From positions 96,226,279 through 96,290,278 of the forward strand of contig NC_039361.1 of assembly GCF_003573695.1 (NCBI RefSeq): 64,000 nt of DNA. Reading direction: 5' to 3'. Below the pieces are notes generated by a model, which was given only the letters and a program-made list of their open reading frames with translations, was not told the origin of the DNA and ran no database searches. This stretch comes from Papaver somniferum. Lineage: Eukaryota > Streptophyta > Magnoliopsida > Ranunculales > Papaveraceae. The position numbers were made by a program, and so were the translations under genes. Shown in pieces: positions 11,400 to 22,738 of the stretch. The first letter of the stretch is position 1. Each line of letters begins with the position of its first letter.

Positions 11400-11895
11400 G
11401 CCAATTCTGGTTGAATCTAACACCCATATACCTAGCCTTTTTATCCCAAATAGGCATATCCAAGGAGTTTCACTGATTGAATCTCCCAATTATACCTTTA
11501 AAAATCGAACCCTAATTTCTGCAGATGGAAAACAATTCTTCCCGCCAAAATCAAATTTCAAATGGGAAGATGGTGGTTGCCCTTTATCCTGTTGCCGGGG
11601 TGCCGATACTAATTTAGGTGCCCCTTATCCACTGATGGGATCCCTTTAGTACATGCCCTGGTGGGTGCAAATAGTGATTTTCCTGGTGCCTTTATCAACT
11701 CCTCAGGGTCCTTTAACACATTTTTGGGTGCCTTTAGTAATTTTCTCCCGAGACCACTTTTCGAGTCAATTTCTCCGCAAAAACTTATTTCTCCAAAAAT
11801 ACCTAGAAATGCATAAAATAGCAAAATAAGTACAAAAATGGGTACTAACAATACAAAAAATCGAGATCAAAATAGACACATAAATGCGTCTATCA
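11400..11895 (-). mobile_element. Fragment of the 3' LTR of element C
   Basis: Aligns with the U3 end of the F 3' LTR (46700-47201): first CGAACCCTAATT-like sequence, then a run with GGTGCC and CCTTTAGTA repeats, then a terminus reading TCTATCA before the polypurine tract. The left limit is uncertain because similarity to F fades. It is the 3' LTR of the minus-strand element whose gag lies at 35846-39235. Confidence 0.65.
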
Positions 11896-12868
11896 AATAC
11901 CTCAAACTTATTATTTGCTTGTCCCGAGCAAATCAAATCTACAAAATAAAATCCTAACTCACTGTCGCAGGCATCGTAATTGTACTTAACGTGTGCAACA
12001 AGCCTTTAAACCCCCTCGGTGTCCCTAATGGCTGAGTTATAGTCCTGGGAGGGTTTACAAGAGGTGTACCTACAAAACCTTTTCTCCACACCCTAGTTAT
12101 CTACGCGGAACCTTGGAGTGACACTAAAAAATCTCCTTGGTTGACATACTTTCATTGACTACAGGAGGAAGTATCCTGATGCGAGTAACAGAGCTCTACT
12201 CAGATAGTCACATCCATATTCGGAATTATAAAAGTTACATGGTGAATAGTTTAAGAAGATGGATGTAGAGAAAAAAATAGATGTTTTACGATGTTGACTA
12301 AGGTGAACGGTGTTTCCCCAATCTGTCTGAAGGCCACTGCCAAGATGAACCTATCCTAATGGACTGAGATACTGGTCTGAACTAATATCAGCGCAACTGG
12401 CATATACAAATGAACCAGTGATCGATAATCCTAATTCTAGATCAACTCAGCTGGCATATACAAGAGAACCAGCGGTCGATTTATTAATAACAATTTTTTT
12501 TTGCGAACTAACAACATGATTAGATCTTTCGGATCCAAGCGCATGCTTCTTGTCAGCATATCACATGGTAATTCCCGTAGATCCGGCATTCCACGCTTGT
12601 TTAGGCGACAGACACAGGGAAAACGCACATATATTGTTATCCAAGTGTAATTTTTCTTTTTTTTATTATTCCGATTGGCCTGATTGGTCTGGCTTTTTTT
12701 TTTCCTTTTTTTTTCTTAGTAGCTCAATTAGTCTATCTCATCATAACGGTGGTAACAATTCGATGCAATGTGCCCCAGTTAATCACTTAGAGAAACATAT
12801 AAGTTTTCAAAAAGAACAAAAAAACAATAAAAAAATAACAAGGACTCGACAAAAGATGACGAAACTAT
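11896..12868 (-). mobile_element. 3' non-coding internal part of element C, left of insertion D
   Basis: Collinear with 47202-47944 and 50754-53590 of F: polypurine tract (sense TTTGAGG, 11896-11910), a segment with repeats containing CAGCTGGCATATACAA (12380-12480), then the AT-rich stretch and GGTGGTAACAATTCGATGC. It stops at 12868, exactly where D begins, and the F-like sequence resumes at 33999. No coding sequence is seen. Confidence 0.78.
12864..12868. repeat. Left target-site duplication of element D
   Basis: ACTAT at left and AGTAC at 33994-33998 at right. The uninterrupted relative at 53610-53615 in F reads ACTAC, one change from each. This fits a 5-bp duplication of ACTAC with one later mutation in each copy. 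Confidence 0.65.
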
Positions 12869-13029
12869 TGATAAGCACGAAAATGCGACGTTCTACTCCC
12901 ATATTTACAATACCTATGCCTCGATGTTTCACTAATAATTATCTTTTAGAGATTTTACAGGAATATCAAGTGAAATCAGCTCACCAACAATTTGGCGCTT
13001 GAAACTTGCATGCCAAAGGAATCCGAGCT

Positions 13030-13037
13030 TATATAAA
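13030..13037 (+). promoter_or_regulatory. TATA box of D left LTR
   Basis: TATATAAA about 160 bases into the LTR. In the right LTR the equivalent sequence (near 32297) reads TATACAGA, so only the left copy keeps a good TATA box. Confidence 0.5.
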
Positions 13038-13344
13038 GCCTGTGGGCTGGCAAGCCAACAATTCATGGGCCGCACCTAAGCCATCCAATGGCCAGGAGGT
13101 TGGAACTATAATTTTGGGCATACCAAAATCTTCCAAGGCATACTGAATGAAGAAAAAAAAGGTTGTGAAATAGCAAAATCAGATAACCCCTTAACCCAAA
13201 AAAATTTTAATGGCAAATCTGCCTTTACGTATTAGTGTTAATAATCTTGATTAGTGATTAAATATTTTGTTTAGTGATTAAAATAATTTTCAGAATTATA
13301 AGAGTTGTTTAGATGAAAAATTTGAGGAAAAAAAAATCAAAGTT

Positions 13345-13779
13345 TTGGTTTGGTTAAGAAGGAGAGAAAGAGAAGGAGAAAGTGAGAAAATTCTAATTCT
13401 TGATTCAATGGAGGATGAGGAGGGTCATCATTCATCTAAAAAACCTAGGAAAATACATATCAACTACAACAATGATCCAGAAATGGCTGATTTCTTAGAT
13501 TATGAGAATGATTTTACACCCACTCAAACTCAAGCTCAAACTCAAACACAAACTCAAGATGATGATTTTTATGAGCCAAATCCTGATGATGAAGACATTG
13601 ATGAGGAACCCAATGCTTCTAATACACATGTACACTTATATCCTATACTTAATCTCACTTCTATAACTCTCAATTATCAAAAGTTAGGTTTTTTGAATCA
13701 TGGTTCGGCGAAACAGGTTGAGGTTCGACTCACATCTATGAGCCGAATCTACCAATTGATGAACGGTTCGGCTTACTGA
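13345..13779 (+). CDS. Acidic ORF fragment inside the MULE-like element
   Basis: 144 codons. A more natural start is the Met at 13408, which begins MEDEEGHHSSKKPRK. It has a basic KKPRK patch that may be a nuclear signal, a run of alternating Thr-Gln (TQTQAQTQTQTQ, 13530-13557) and an Asp/Glu-rich stretch. The last 30 or so codons run into the palindrome array and are probably not original coding sequence. No known domain is recognised. Either the N-terminus of the element's own gene, left after deletion of the rest, or a captured host exon. It is not similar to the transposase of the large MULE nearby. Confidence 0.4.
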   Translation: MVWLRRREREGESEKILILDSMEDEEGHHSSKKPRKIHINYNNDPEMADFLDYENDFTPTQTQAQTQTQTQDDDFYEPNPDDEDIDEEPNASNTHVHLYPILNLTSITLNYQKLGFLNHGSAKQVEVRLTSMSRIYQLMNGSAY

Positions 13780-14180
13780 ATCTGTTTACTGCATGTGCCG
13801 AACTGTTTGCTAGACACTAGTTCGGCTTATATGAAAGTTTCATAGTAAGCCGAACAACATCCTGAATAGCTCGGAAAAAAAATAATTACCGGTTCGGCTT
13901 ATATTTCGAAAATCGTATGAGCCGAACATCAATTTGTTATTTTTTGGGTTAAAATATTGTTATTGGTTCGGCATATATTGAGAATATCGTAATAGCCGAA
14001 CCTCATTAATGTGCTAGGTTCGACACATATTATGATTATCGAATACGCCGAACCCCTATGCATCTCTATCTGTGACTAGGTTCCGCTTGAAATTTCATGC
14101 CGAACTGTTCATATACACTTACAGGAAGCTTTTGCGAAGAACAGTTCGGCTAAAAACGCAACTCAATTTTGAGTCGAACC
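13700..14180. repeat. Array of GTTCGGC...GCCGAAC imperfect palindromes
   Basis: About eight units, each GTTCGGC then roughly 20 variable bases then GCCGAAC, spaced 55-75 bases apart. Clear units start near 13764, 13820, 13893, 13966, 14019, 14082 and 14141. Arms are conserved while the centres differ, apart from a tendency to TTATATT and ATCGTA. The arms could fold into hairpins or act as binding sites. Confidence 0.8.
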
Positions 14181-14199
14181 CAACACTGTAACCGTCATT

Positions 14200-14410
14200 T
14201 AATCGATGAAAAACAGCAAATAGGAGATTGGGTTTGTAAAACTTGCTTTCTTATCCTCATTTCCGGAGTTGGAGATGCAGTTGGTTCAATTTCTGGTTCA
14301 ATTGGTGGTTGATTTTCAGTTTCTACACCTTCATCTTCAATTGGTTTTTCTTCTTCAATTGATGGATTAGAAGACGATTTGGTTTGCCTAGTCCCTGTTT
14401 TTCTTTGTAC
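14200..14410 (-). pseudogene. Minus-strand acidic coding fragment
   Basis: Read on the minus strand, about 60 codons are open with a Glu/Pro/Ser-rich composition: a basic start around TRQTKSSSNPS, then repeated EEEKP and IEPEIEPT-type segments. No start codon is in frame, and composition is the only support. It faces the plus-strand ORF across the palindrome array, so the element may keep the ends of two convergent genes. Confidence 0.35.
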
Positions 14411-15265
14411 GAGTCATTATGTGGTTGAGTTTAATCGACGATCAAATTTTTACGAATCGACAATTAATCACTATGATGAATTTTTTTTTTCACAGGAGGG
14501 GGAAGAGTTCGGCTAGAGGAGGAGGAAGAAGAGATGGTAAGGGAAACTGATTTTGATTTTTTTGGAAAATTGATTTTAGATTTTTGTATTAAGGGTATAT
14601 AGGTAATTGAACTACCCATAGGGTACCCCTTATAAGGTCACCCAATATGAGCCTATTGTTTTGTATACCTAGAAAGATTTTGGTATGCCCAAAATCAGGG
14701 TTCGGAGGTTGAACCAAGAAATCATTTGAAATCATTTCTGCGCCAAGCATGTGAGCTGCACAAGAGAGTAAATGGGAGACGTGGCATCATTCCCACCACA
14801 TCTTATTCGCTCTTATGAAAAACAGAAGAGAATCATCTTCTCCTTTTATCAAATGAATTTGGAGTATCATTTCAAGGAGTTGTTGTTCTAAGGTGCGAGA
14901 TTTAGTGTTCAGAGAGAAATATTGATGATGAAAGAGCGCACACATAAGAAGAGAATGAAGACGTTGTGTAACTGCAACAACGTCTCTCGCCGTCGTTGTT
15001 AGCTCTCTGCCTATGAAGTTCAGGACCTCTTCCAGTAGCAACAACGATGGATCTGTGGGGTTATCCAATGTTTCAGTTTCATTTGCAAGCAGCGGATTAT
15101 GCCGAAATGGGAGCAGTTCATGAAGATGTAAATGAAGTTTCAAGACTGAAAATCTGCAGCAATGCTAGGTCGTGATGATCGTTTGCTGTGAACGGAAACT
15201 GGGTTCATTCTATGAGCTCGGTTGATGGAATTTAGAGATCAAGATGGAGATGGAAGAGACGTACG

Positions 15266-16791
15266 GCAATGGTGGAACCAGGATTTCAGAAATGGGGGGC
15301 TAATTTTTTTTTTCACACCATACTATTATTACTTTTAGCTAGCATGATAAAGAAGGGCAGAAAAATTGAAGTGAAATATAAAATGAGGTTGTTACCCATT
15401 TTATCGCAGAAAGTGCATCCATCCTTACTTCCATGGTTGTCCGACCACTCCTCGGAAGCAACCTGCAGTTTCACTATACCAATGAACTAGTCAGTTGAAA
15501 GAAAAAGATTAATTTCAAATGATCTTTCTTCTGAAACCTCGTTACTTATATCGGCTAAAGAGAACACAATCAGGCATCGGTACAAAAGAGTTTTCATTAT
15601 ATATATAAGTAGTCTGGTTGATACAAATGTACAAAAAACATGGTCTACCAAAAAGAAAAAACCATCGACCAGTATTAGCTTCACAAATGGTACACTTCGA
15701 CCCTTTGTGACATGCATTTTAGACAACGCCAGGTACTCTTTGGGTATCCATTGCTTCAACTTCTTAATGTCTAAGGTTTACAACTCTACTTCATGATTTC
15801 TAGCATTTGGTGAAGATGAAAATGGAGCATTGCTTCTTGCTGCTTCTTCTGTTTGAGTCATTTGACTAGATTGAGGTTTGTAATATGTTTCCATAATAGT
15901 TCTCCCTCGCTTAGGCGGTCCTTGACGAAGAGTAAACATTGTAAATGTCACCTGTACTGTAAACATAAAAAATTAAAATTTGTGTCACATACCAACAATT
16001 TTAACAAAATAAAAACAAATTCATACATAAGAAAGTTAAAACATCATTCAAATAGTAAGATACAGTATTAACACAATTCTAAGGGAACCCAAATCCTAGA
16101 AATTACTTATAATCATCACCATGATCCTAATTTTTTAGCACCAATGTTAAGAAAATAAAACCAATTTCATACATAAGAAATTTAAAATTTATTCAAATAG
16201 CAAGATACTTCATTAACACAATTCTAAGAAAACCCACCCTAGAAATTACTTACTAGATCAGTGAAAAAATGAATAATTTCAATAATCTACTTGCAACATG
16301 ATTACATCAATCTTAGAAAATCGTTAACCTTCCATCAAAATCAAACCCAAACCCTTAAAGTATCATTAAGTTCTTTCTAACTAACCCAATCCCTTAAAAT
16401 GTCTAACATGAATCAAATTAAGAAAGTACTTACATAACTGAAGAAAGTGGATCTTGTCAAATAGTTTGCATCCGTAAATTGAATCAATTTCAGCTAAAGA
16501 AGGAACTAAATTGATAAACTCTGAGTCTCTCCTGTACTTGTTCCTCTTATGTCACTTGTTTTTTTTTTTTTTTTACTTTTTTATATTTCATTTGCAAATT
16601 AAGTTGACCAAATAAGACGCATGGTTGATTAAAAATGTGACTCGTGGGCTAACAACTAGCACACGGTGGACTAAATCATCCCAGTTGGTGGACTAAGTTA
16701 GTAAATTTTAATTTTTACAAGGATAAATTTCTACTCTGTTCAGGTTTTAGTGGGGTGAGGGGGTAGCCCGCCCTTCCTTCCGCCCCTGACG
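15266..16791. mobile_element. hAT-like non-autonomous DNA transposon
   Basis: A 1.5 kb insertion in the D left LTR. The right end read inward starts CAGGGGCGGAAGGAAGG and the left end CAATGGTGGAACCAGG, a degenerate inverted repeat of the hAT type. Flanks GACGTACG (15258-15265) and TATGTACG (16792-16799) match at six of eight bases, as an aged 8-bp duplication would. Short minus-strand frames at 15487-15759 and 15778-15966 have no recognisable domain. A segment around TTCTAAG and CCTAGAAATTACTTA is duplicated at 16060-16110 and 16205-16255. Confidence 0.6.
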
Positions 16792-17404
16792 TATGTACGT
16801 TGGATGGTTTTATATGGGGCTGCTGCCATCAATTCAGTTGATTGTGTTGGTTTGAAGTTCAAGGTCAAGACAGAGAACAAGGAGATGACTGTGTTGGTTA
16901 GTAGGTGAGTCTGATGTTGAGAAATTGTCGCAATGGAACTTGTGGAGTTGAACTGAAGTTCAGGGAGAAAAGAACGATGTTGTAGCCGGAGTTGGATAGT
17001 GGCCTAAATTTGAATAAATGGTTATGTTAAGTGGATTGGGCCGTGAACAATAAGTTGGGTCCGAGTTGGATCTGTTGGAAGACCTATATATCTCACCATC
17101 AACAGAGATCGGAGGCACGCCATTTTGAGGGAAGAAACTAGGTTTAGCTTTGTTTGATTTTTCATATGTTTAGCTCTATACTATGCTTATCATTTTCCAT
17201 GGCTTTTAAGAAAATCATGTCTAGCTAAATCCCCTATTAGGACGCGTGATGAACTTGTAGGTTATTTTAATTATGTTCTCAAACAATGGTTTAAAAAGAA
17301 AAGCTTAACATGATGTTTATGTTTCTCAAAATTGGGTTGATTGTTTTATGAGTTTTTCATGTCATGAGCCATGTATATTTCACAGTTGAGTTCTAAAAAA
17401 ATAA

Positions 17405-17475
17405 GTGGAAATTGAATTATTGTCCTTACTTTTGATGGGTTTTACAAATATCCTTATCACACAATAATTCTATCC
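17405..17475 (+). repeat. Left terminal inverted repeat of the MULE
   Basis: Begins GTGGAAATTG and aligns with the reverse complement of 28412-28482 with several short gaps; shared blocks are TGTCCTT, CTTTT, CAAATAT and ATCCTT. Confidence 0.7.
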
Positions 17476-18416
17476 CTCTCCTTGTACAAGCCCATCAGGG
17501 GCCCAATAACAAATTAGGGACTTCCAAATATACCCCCTGTATATATTTAGATAACAAAATCAAAATTCAGTTATAAATTGGCTAAAACTTAACTGGAGAG
17601 AGAGAGAGAGTTATTCAGCTGCCGAGCTAAAACGAGAAAAAAATTCGAGAAAAATTTCAGTGAATCTACAAGAGCTGCAATCAGATAGTGGAGTTCTTCT
17701 TCTCCTCCTTCTTATTCTTCATCTATATCAACGAAATCAGAGATTTTGTCTCTGTTTTTCAATTATTATTAATCAACAGAAATCACTGGATCTGTTTCTC
17801 TGAAACAAATTGGTACTGTTTATGTTTATTTGAGGATTCATATAGTTGTTTTTGATGATTGTATGTTCGTTTCATTGATTTTTATGTACAATTTTTGTTT
17901 TTTGTTGTTGATGCAGAGATCGTGATTTTATGTGTGGAAGATTGATTTCGTGATTATTCCGTTGGATTGATTGGTTGATTTTGATATAGTTTGATCTCGA
18001 TATCCTTATCCATCTATTAAACAGGTACGTTTTAATTTTTGATTTGTTATTTACAGTTTCTTTTTCTTAAATTTGCTAATCAATTTTGATTTTATGTTTT
18101 TGCTGAAATGTTGAAGAATTTTGTTTGTGTCAACTGTTGTTGTTGATCCAAATTTTATGCTGAAATGTTGATGATTCATGTTTCTGATGTATTTTAGACA
18201 CTTTACTGATGAAGAGTATATATTATATGGATCAACCTTGATTGTTGATACAAAAGCAGTGATGTTTTTTAGTTTATTTGTGTCAACTACTGTTGTTGAT
18301 CCAGATTTTTTAACACAAATGTTCTTATTTTATGTTGTTATTTCTTTAGTACATTTGCTGGTAATAATTATGCATTCAATTTGTTGATAATGTAGCTTTT
18401 ATTTTAGGTTTCTCAC

Positions 18417-18690
18417 CTTCTATATTGAATTTAACTTTCACTCGGGGGCGTAGCCCCCGAGTGAGGTGCGACCTAATATAATATGTAGCTTAGGGTAATT
18501 TAGACTGCTTTTCTTGTTGGTTTGCATTAAAATTCATGCTTTAACTACCTCTTATTGGAACAACTGTTGTATTTTGAACAGATTTATTGGATCAACTGTG
18601 ATTGTTTACTCAAAAACATCACTGAAATTGATAAACTTCTATTGTTTATCCTGTTTTTATTTGGATAAACTTCTGTTGTTTATCCTCTAA
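18417..18690. repeat. Direct repeat near MULE left end, containing a perfect GC-rich hairpin
   Basis: A segment of roughly 230-270 bases recurs in the same orientation at 27313-27540 near the right end of the MULE. Here it holds a perfect palindrome at 18439-18463: arms CACTCGGGGGC and GCCCCCGAGTG with loop GTA, in otherwise AT-rich DNA. The right copy keeps the right arm, but its left arm is mutated. Confidence 0.8.
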
Positions 18691-18750
18691 ATTGGATAAA
18701 CTTCTATTGTTGATCCATTTTATTGAATCAACAGTGATTGTGTACACAGA
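18549..18750. repeat. Cluster 1 of the 23-bp inverted-repeat motif
   Basis: Motif GGATMAAC, seven variable bases, GTTKATCC (M is A or C, K is G or T). Exact-arm copies at 18663-18685 and 18694-18716, others near 18590 and 18630. Single near-copies lie upstream at 18231 and 18283. Confidence 0.8.
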
Positions 18751-18870
18751 TTTATTCTGAACACCACTATATGTTATGGTTGTTGCAGGCCAAAAATGGT
18801 TGTTGCAGATTTCAAATTTTGCAATTAGATCGTCTCTCAGCCTGTTTCATTTTCAACTACTGTCAAGGAT

Positions 18871-21358
18871 ATGATAAGTGTGGTGAAACAAAAGTGGCCT
18901 TATGTTCCTGAAGAACTTATACTTTTTGGTTACATTTTAGATGGTATTTCAAATTTCATCAATCACGATTTGGATTTGAGTTTTTTCATTCACTACTGCA
19001 GATCACAAGGGATTGACTCGTTGAAGTTTAAAATCCAGTTAAGGACTTGTGTTGATTCTATTCCTTCATCATCTTCTTCTGCTCCTGCTTCTTCGTCATC
19101 ATCAATTTGTATTTCAATTGATGAGGTAGTGGTTGTGGAAGGCATCACTGATGATGCGTGTTTGATCAAAAAGGTACCGAAGAAGTATGATGCTTGGGTC
19201 AACATCTTAACTGGAGTAGGGCAGTTGTTTGATGGTGGTATTAAAGAAGTTAAGGATTTTGTTACAAACTATGAAATAAATAGTGGTCGCAAATACAAAT
19301 TAATTAAGAGTGACTTTGAACGATACACTGTGGAGTGCAAGTTCAAGCAGGAGGAAAATTGTCGTTGGAGGTTTCATGCCTCTCTCCTTGCCAAATCAAA
19401 TGGTGTATTCCAATGCAAGATATATTTTGCAGAGCATTCATGTAGTTTAGCTTCATCTGATCCATCAAAAGTTAGGATGAGAAAATCGTTTATGAAGAAT
19501 ATCTTGGCAGATGATTTACGAGCATCGAAGAAGAAGAAGACTGCTTCTGATGTTATAGATTTGTTCTGAATGGAATATGGAGTTGATACCATGGTTTACA
19601 ATTCATAAAGAAATTTCTTTGGGGTGACGATATCAAATCTTATTCAGACTTTGTTTGATGTAAAGATGCTATTCAACATTACAATCCTGGAAGTGTCTTC
19701 AAGTTTGAGTATGATAGTGTGACGCGTCAGTTCAAAAGGTTTTTCTTTGCTTTCGAAGCTTCCATAACTGGTTTCAACAATTACTGCCGTCCAATGCTAT
19801 TTATTGATTGTACCTTTCTCATTGGGAAGTTCAAAGGTGGTCTTATGGTTGCATGCGGCAAAACTGGTAACCAAGGTATGACTTTTAACTTTTTATTCTT
19901 TTTCATTTAGTAGTTTTAGTAACCAACTTGTTTGTTTGATCCATCAGCATGGATAACAATCCATTTTTGATCCAACTGAAATGGGTAAACTTCTAATGTT
20001 GATCCAACTGAAATGTATCAATTTAAGTTTTATGCCACTTACTGTTGATCCATCAGCATGGGTAAACATCCATTGTTGATCCAACTGAAATGGATAAACT
20101 TCTAATGTTGATCCAACTGAAATGTATCAATTTCAGTTTTATGCCACTTACTGTTGATCCAACTGAAATGGATAAACTTCTAATGTTGATCCAACTGAAA
20201 TGTATCAATTTCAGTTTTATGCCACTTATTTTCTTTTTTGTAGAGATCTATCCAATTGCATTTGGACTTGTTCCTTGTGAAAATTGTGAGAGTTGGTAAT
20301 GGTTCTTAACCAATTTGAAGGGTATTATTCGTGAAGATCGTCCGCTGACCATCATATCAGATCGTGGAATCGGCCTTTTTAAGCATGTGCCTGAAGTCTT
20401 CCCAAATGCTTACCAATCCTTCTGTCTGTACCATATGAAAGGAAATATTCCTGTTCCAAAGGGCAAGAGCAGACAAACTGTAGTCAAGTTATTCGAACAG
20501 TGCTACACTGCATTCATAAAGGAAAATTTTTATGCTACTGCGAAGAGTATGAGTAATCTGAAGTTGGATTCAGTGGTTGCTTGGATGATGAAGATTTCAT
20601 AAGAGAAATGGGTTGCTCATGCATTTCCAGGAGAGAGGTGGGGTGAGAACACTTCTAATATTGCTGAGAGTTTTAATAATGTTATTAAGAGTGATAAGCC
20701 GCTTCCAGCACTTGAGCTTGTCGATTTTATTCGTGCTAAGGTAATTGAGCAGAATTACAAGAGGTTATTGGAGTCTAACAAGTGGGATACAGTGCTTACT
20801 CCTCGTATGCAAGCGAGGTTTAGCAAGAGGATAAACGACTGTCGTTCATACAAGTTTCGTAGATCAAGTGAGAAAGTATTTGAGATCATTTCTCCAACAG
20901 GAAAGCATACTTTCGACTTGGATTCTAGAACTTGCATCTGTAGATGGTGGCAAAAACATAGCTTCCCTTGCACTCATGCAATGAAGGAAATGTTGAAGAT
21001 TGGAAATGATGAACCGTACAAGTACATCAAACCTTACTATACTTCTGACTACTATAGAAAGTTGTACTCTCGACCCATATATCCTATTCTGGACTCTGAG
21101 AAGCCACCTTAAATTAATAAAAAGGGGTATGTTTTGCCTCCCAATGGTGGTAGAGAACAAGCTGGAAGGCCTAAAGGTGTTAGGTATAGGGGTTGTCGTG
21201 AAAATGTGCGCAAGAAGAGGAAGTGTGGCCAATGTGGGATGCTCACCTTTCATAATCGGAGAACATGTCGCAGAAATCATTTGGCTCCTCGTGCACCAAC
21301 GTTTCGCAAGGAGTCTCATTCTAGGATTATTAAGTTCTTGAAGAGGATGTTGTTCTGA
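18871..21358 (+). pseudogene. mudrA-like: MULE transposase (mudrA-like), broken
   Basis: Exon 1 (18871-19569, 232 codons) has a Ser-rich stretch and then the MuDR-type DNA-binding region with Cys and His spaced as in ENCRWRFHAS and AEHSC. After a stop and frameshift the MULE transposase core follows (about 19625-19880; first catalytic-type Asp in FIDCTFL, 19806-19808). An intron with GT donor near 19875 and TAG acceptor at about 20242 is filled with 23-bp motif copies. The second Asp lies in ISDRGIGL (near 20356). A SWIM zinc finger, CxC then CxH, spans 20934-20981. A CxxC zinc knuckle follows at about 21220-21270. Single stops interrupt at about 20298, 20600 and 21110, mostly without loss of frame. 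It would have cut and pasted the element, but cannot now make a full protein. Confidence 0.85.
19935..20225. repeat. Cluster 2 of the 23-bp motif, inside the transposase intron
   Basis: Tandem block with a period of about 75 bases. Exact-arm copies start near 20091 and 20168, with near-copies at 19983 and 20061. A repeated spacer contains ATGCCACTTACTGTTGATCC. Confidence 0.85.
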
Positions 21359-21585
21359 AGTTCTTTTGGTGTTTTCATATTCTGAACAACTTGTTTTAGG
21401 TTTCTGGCTAGTTGGCTGTTTCTTTCTCTTTCTTAAAATATTTTTTTGGTTTGAACTTGTTAGTTTTTTTAATGACATAGATTCTTATTTTTTGTTATGA
21501 ATTTTATTCTTGTGTTTCTTGTGTATATGTCAGTATGCAGGTTCCAGTTTTATTGATTTTTACAGGAAACATACTTGTATAGATT

Positions 21586-21705
21586 GTATCAACTGCACTT
21601 GTTTATCCTTTTTTGTGGATCAACAATGATTGTTTATCCAACTGAAATGGATCAACAATGGTTGTTTATCCAAGTGAAATGGATCAACAATGGTTGTTGA
21701 CACAC
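21586..21705. repeat. Cluster 3 of the 23-bp motif, downstream of the transposase
   Basis: Four copies; exact arms at 21617-21639 and 21649-21671. It lies between the two convergent genes. Confidence 0.85.
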
Positions 21706-22682
21706 AAAACAAAAAAATAATTGGCATGGTTCTATCTCTATTTGCTAGTAATGTCCTCAAGCTTTACATACCTGTAACATTCATTTATAATCAGAGCAAT
21801 AATACATACATAATGTTTCATAATAACATATTCATTCATAATCAGACCTACAATAATGTTTCATGATAACATATTCATTCATAATGAGACCTACAATTAG
21901 ATTTACTTACTAATATAGATTTTTTTAAAACTACAGTTTCATTTCTTTACAGACCATGAAAAGACTTTGGAAGCAAGCTCACTCTAATGGTTCAACTGAG
22001 TCTTACAATTGCGTTTTTTCTGTAACAGATTCAGTAGCAGAATCAGGAAGTAGGATAACATCAGCAGCTGAATCAGGATTCTTCCATGCACCCAATTCTG
22101 ACAAGATTCTTACTGCAATCTTCACTCTCTTCTTATTCAACTTCTCATCTAAGTTGGTGATTTCAGATAAATTTTCACAGTTTCCACACTTTACCAAATT
22201 CTTCATGTACATGCAAGTGTTCAATGCACAATTGCATCCGTCTTGTGCTGGTACAGTGTAGTGTGGAAAACTTGTCTGTATATCACCACCTGTCTCTGGA
22301 TCTTTGTGGCCCATTTCATTCATCACTTTAGTCAGTGGTATTATCATCACAGAATACTGCCAATTGTAAGCCTCATTGAGCCTTGCAGAGTTGTACACTA
22401 TCCATTTTTATTTTACCAACGCAAGAACCACCCAATGGTATCCAACACCTTGCTGATCAGTCAAGCACATTGGTATAATGAGGTATGTGTCTTCAACATT
22501 CCCTGTGTAACTTTTCTTTAGCTTTTCCGGAATCCCACATCTATCTACTTTTTCTATATTTTGCTTAGCTAATTTCATTCCAAGTATTGGTTGTATCAAT
22601 ATATTTTTCAAATTTATTAGTTTGCCATATTATGAATCATCTTAACTAGAGAACTATATATCAGAACAAGTAAATTTCACTT

Positions 22683-22738
22683 GGATCAACAGTGGTTGTT
22701 TACCCCATTCACTTGGATAAACTCCCATTGTTGATCCA
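22683..22738. repeat. Cluster 4: motif pair inside the Ulp1-like gene
   Basis: Two copies; the exact-arm one is near 22714-22736. It sits between coding blocks, probably in an intron. Confidence 0.8.

Larger units (their letters stand above)
13103..14703 (+). mobile_element. MULE-like non-autonomous DNA transposon with coding fragments
   Basis: A 1.6 kb insertion in the D left LTR, flanked by identical GGAGGTTG (13095-13102 and 14704-14711; nine bases if one mismatch is allowed). Terminal inverted repeats of about 35 bases start GAAC, then a 17-base identical block with TTTTGGGCATACC. The right D LTR shows the empty site. Inside are a plus-strand acidic ORF, a palindrome array and a minus-strand acidic fragment, and no transposase. 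The duplication length and G-start fit a Mutator-like element, possibly of the gene-capturing kind; hAT (8 bp) is the alternative. Confidence 0.72.

Noticed and set aside
15487..15966. Transposase gene in the hAT-like element
   Set aside because: Two short minus-strand frames show no BED finger or hAT dimerisation residues; not supported.
18439..18463. Helitron 3' hairpin
   Set aside because: No CTRR end or TC start in suitable position, and both copies are internal to an element with Mutator-type ends.
20864..21478. 204-codon minus-strand frame
   Set aside because: Antisense shadow of the transposase SWIM and zinc-knuckle region, which has clear domain residues on the plus strand.
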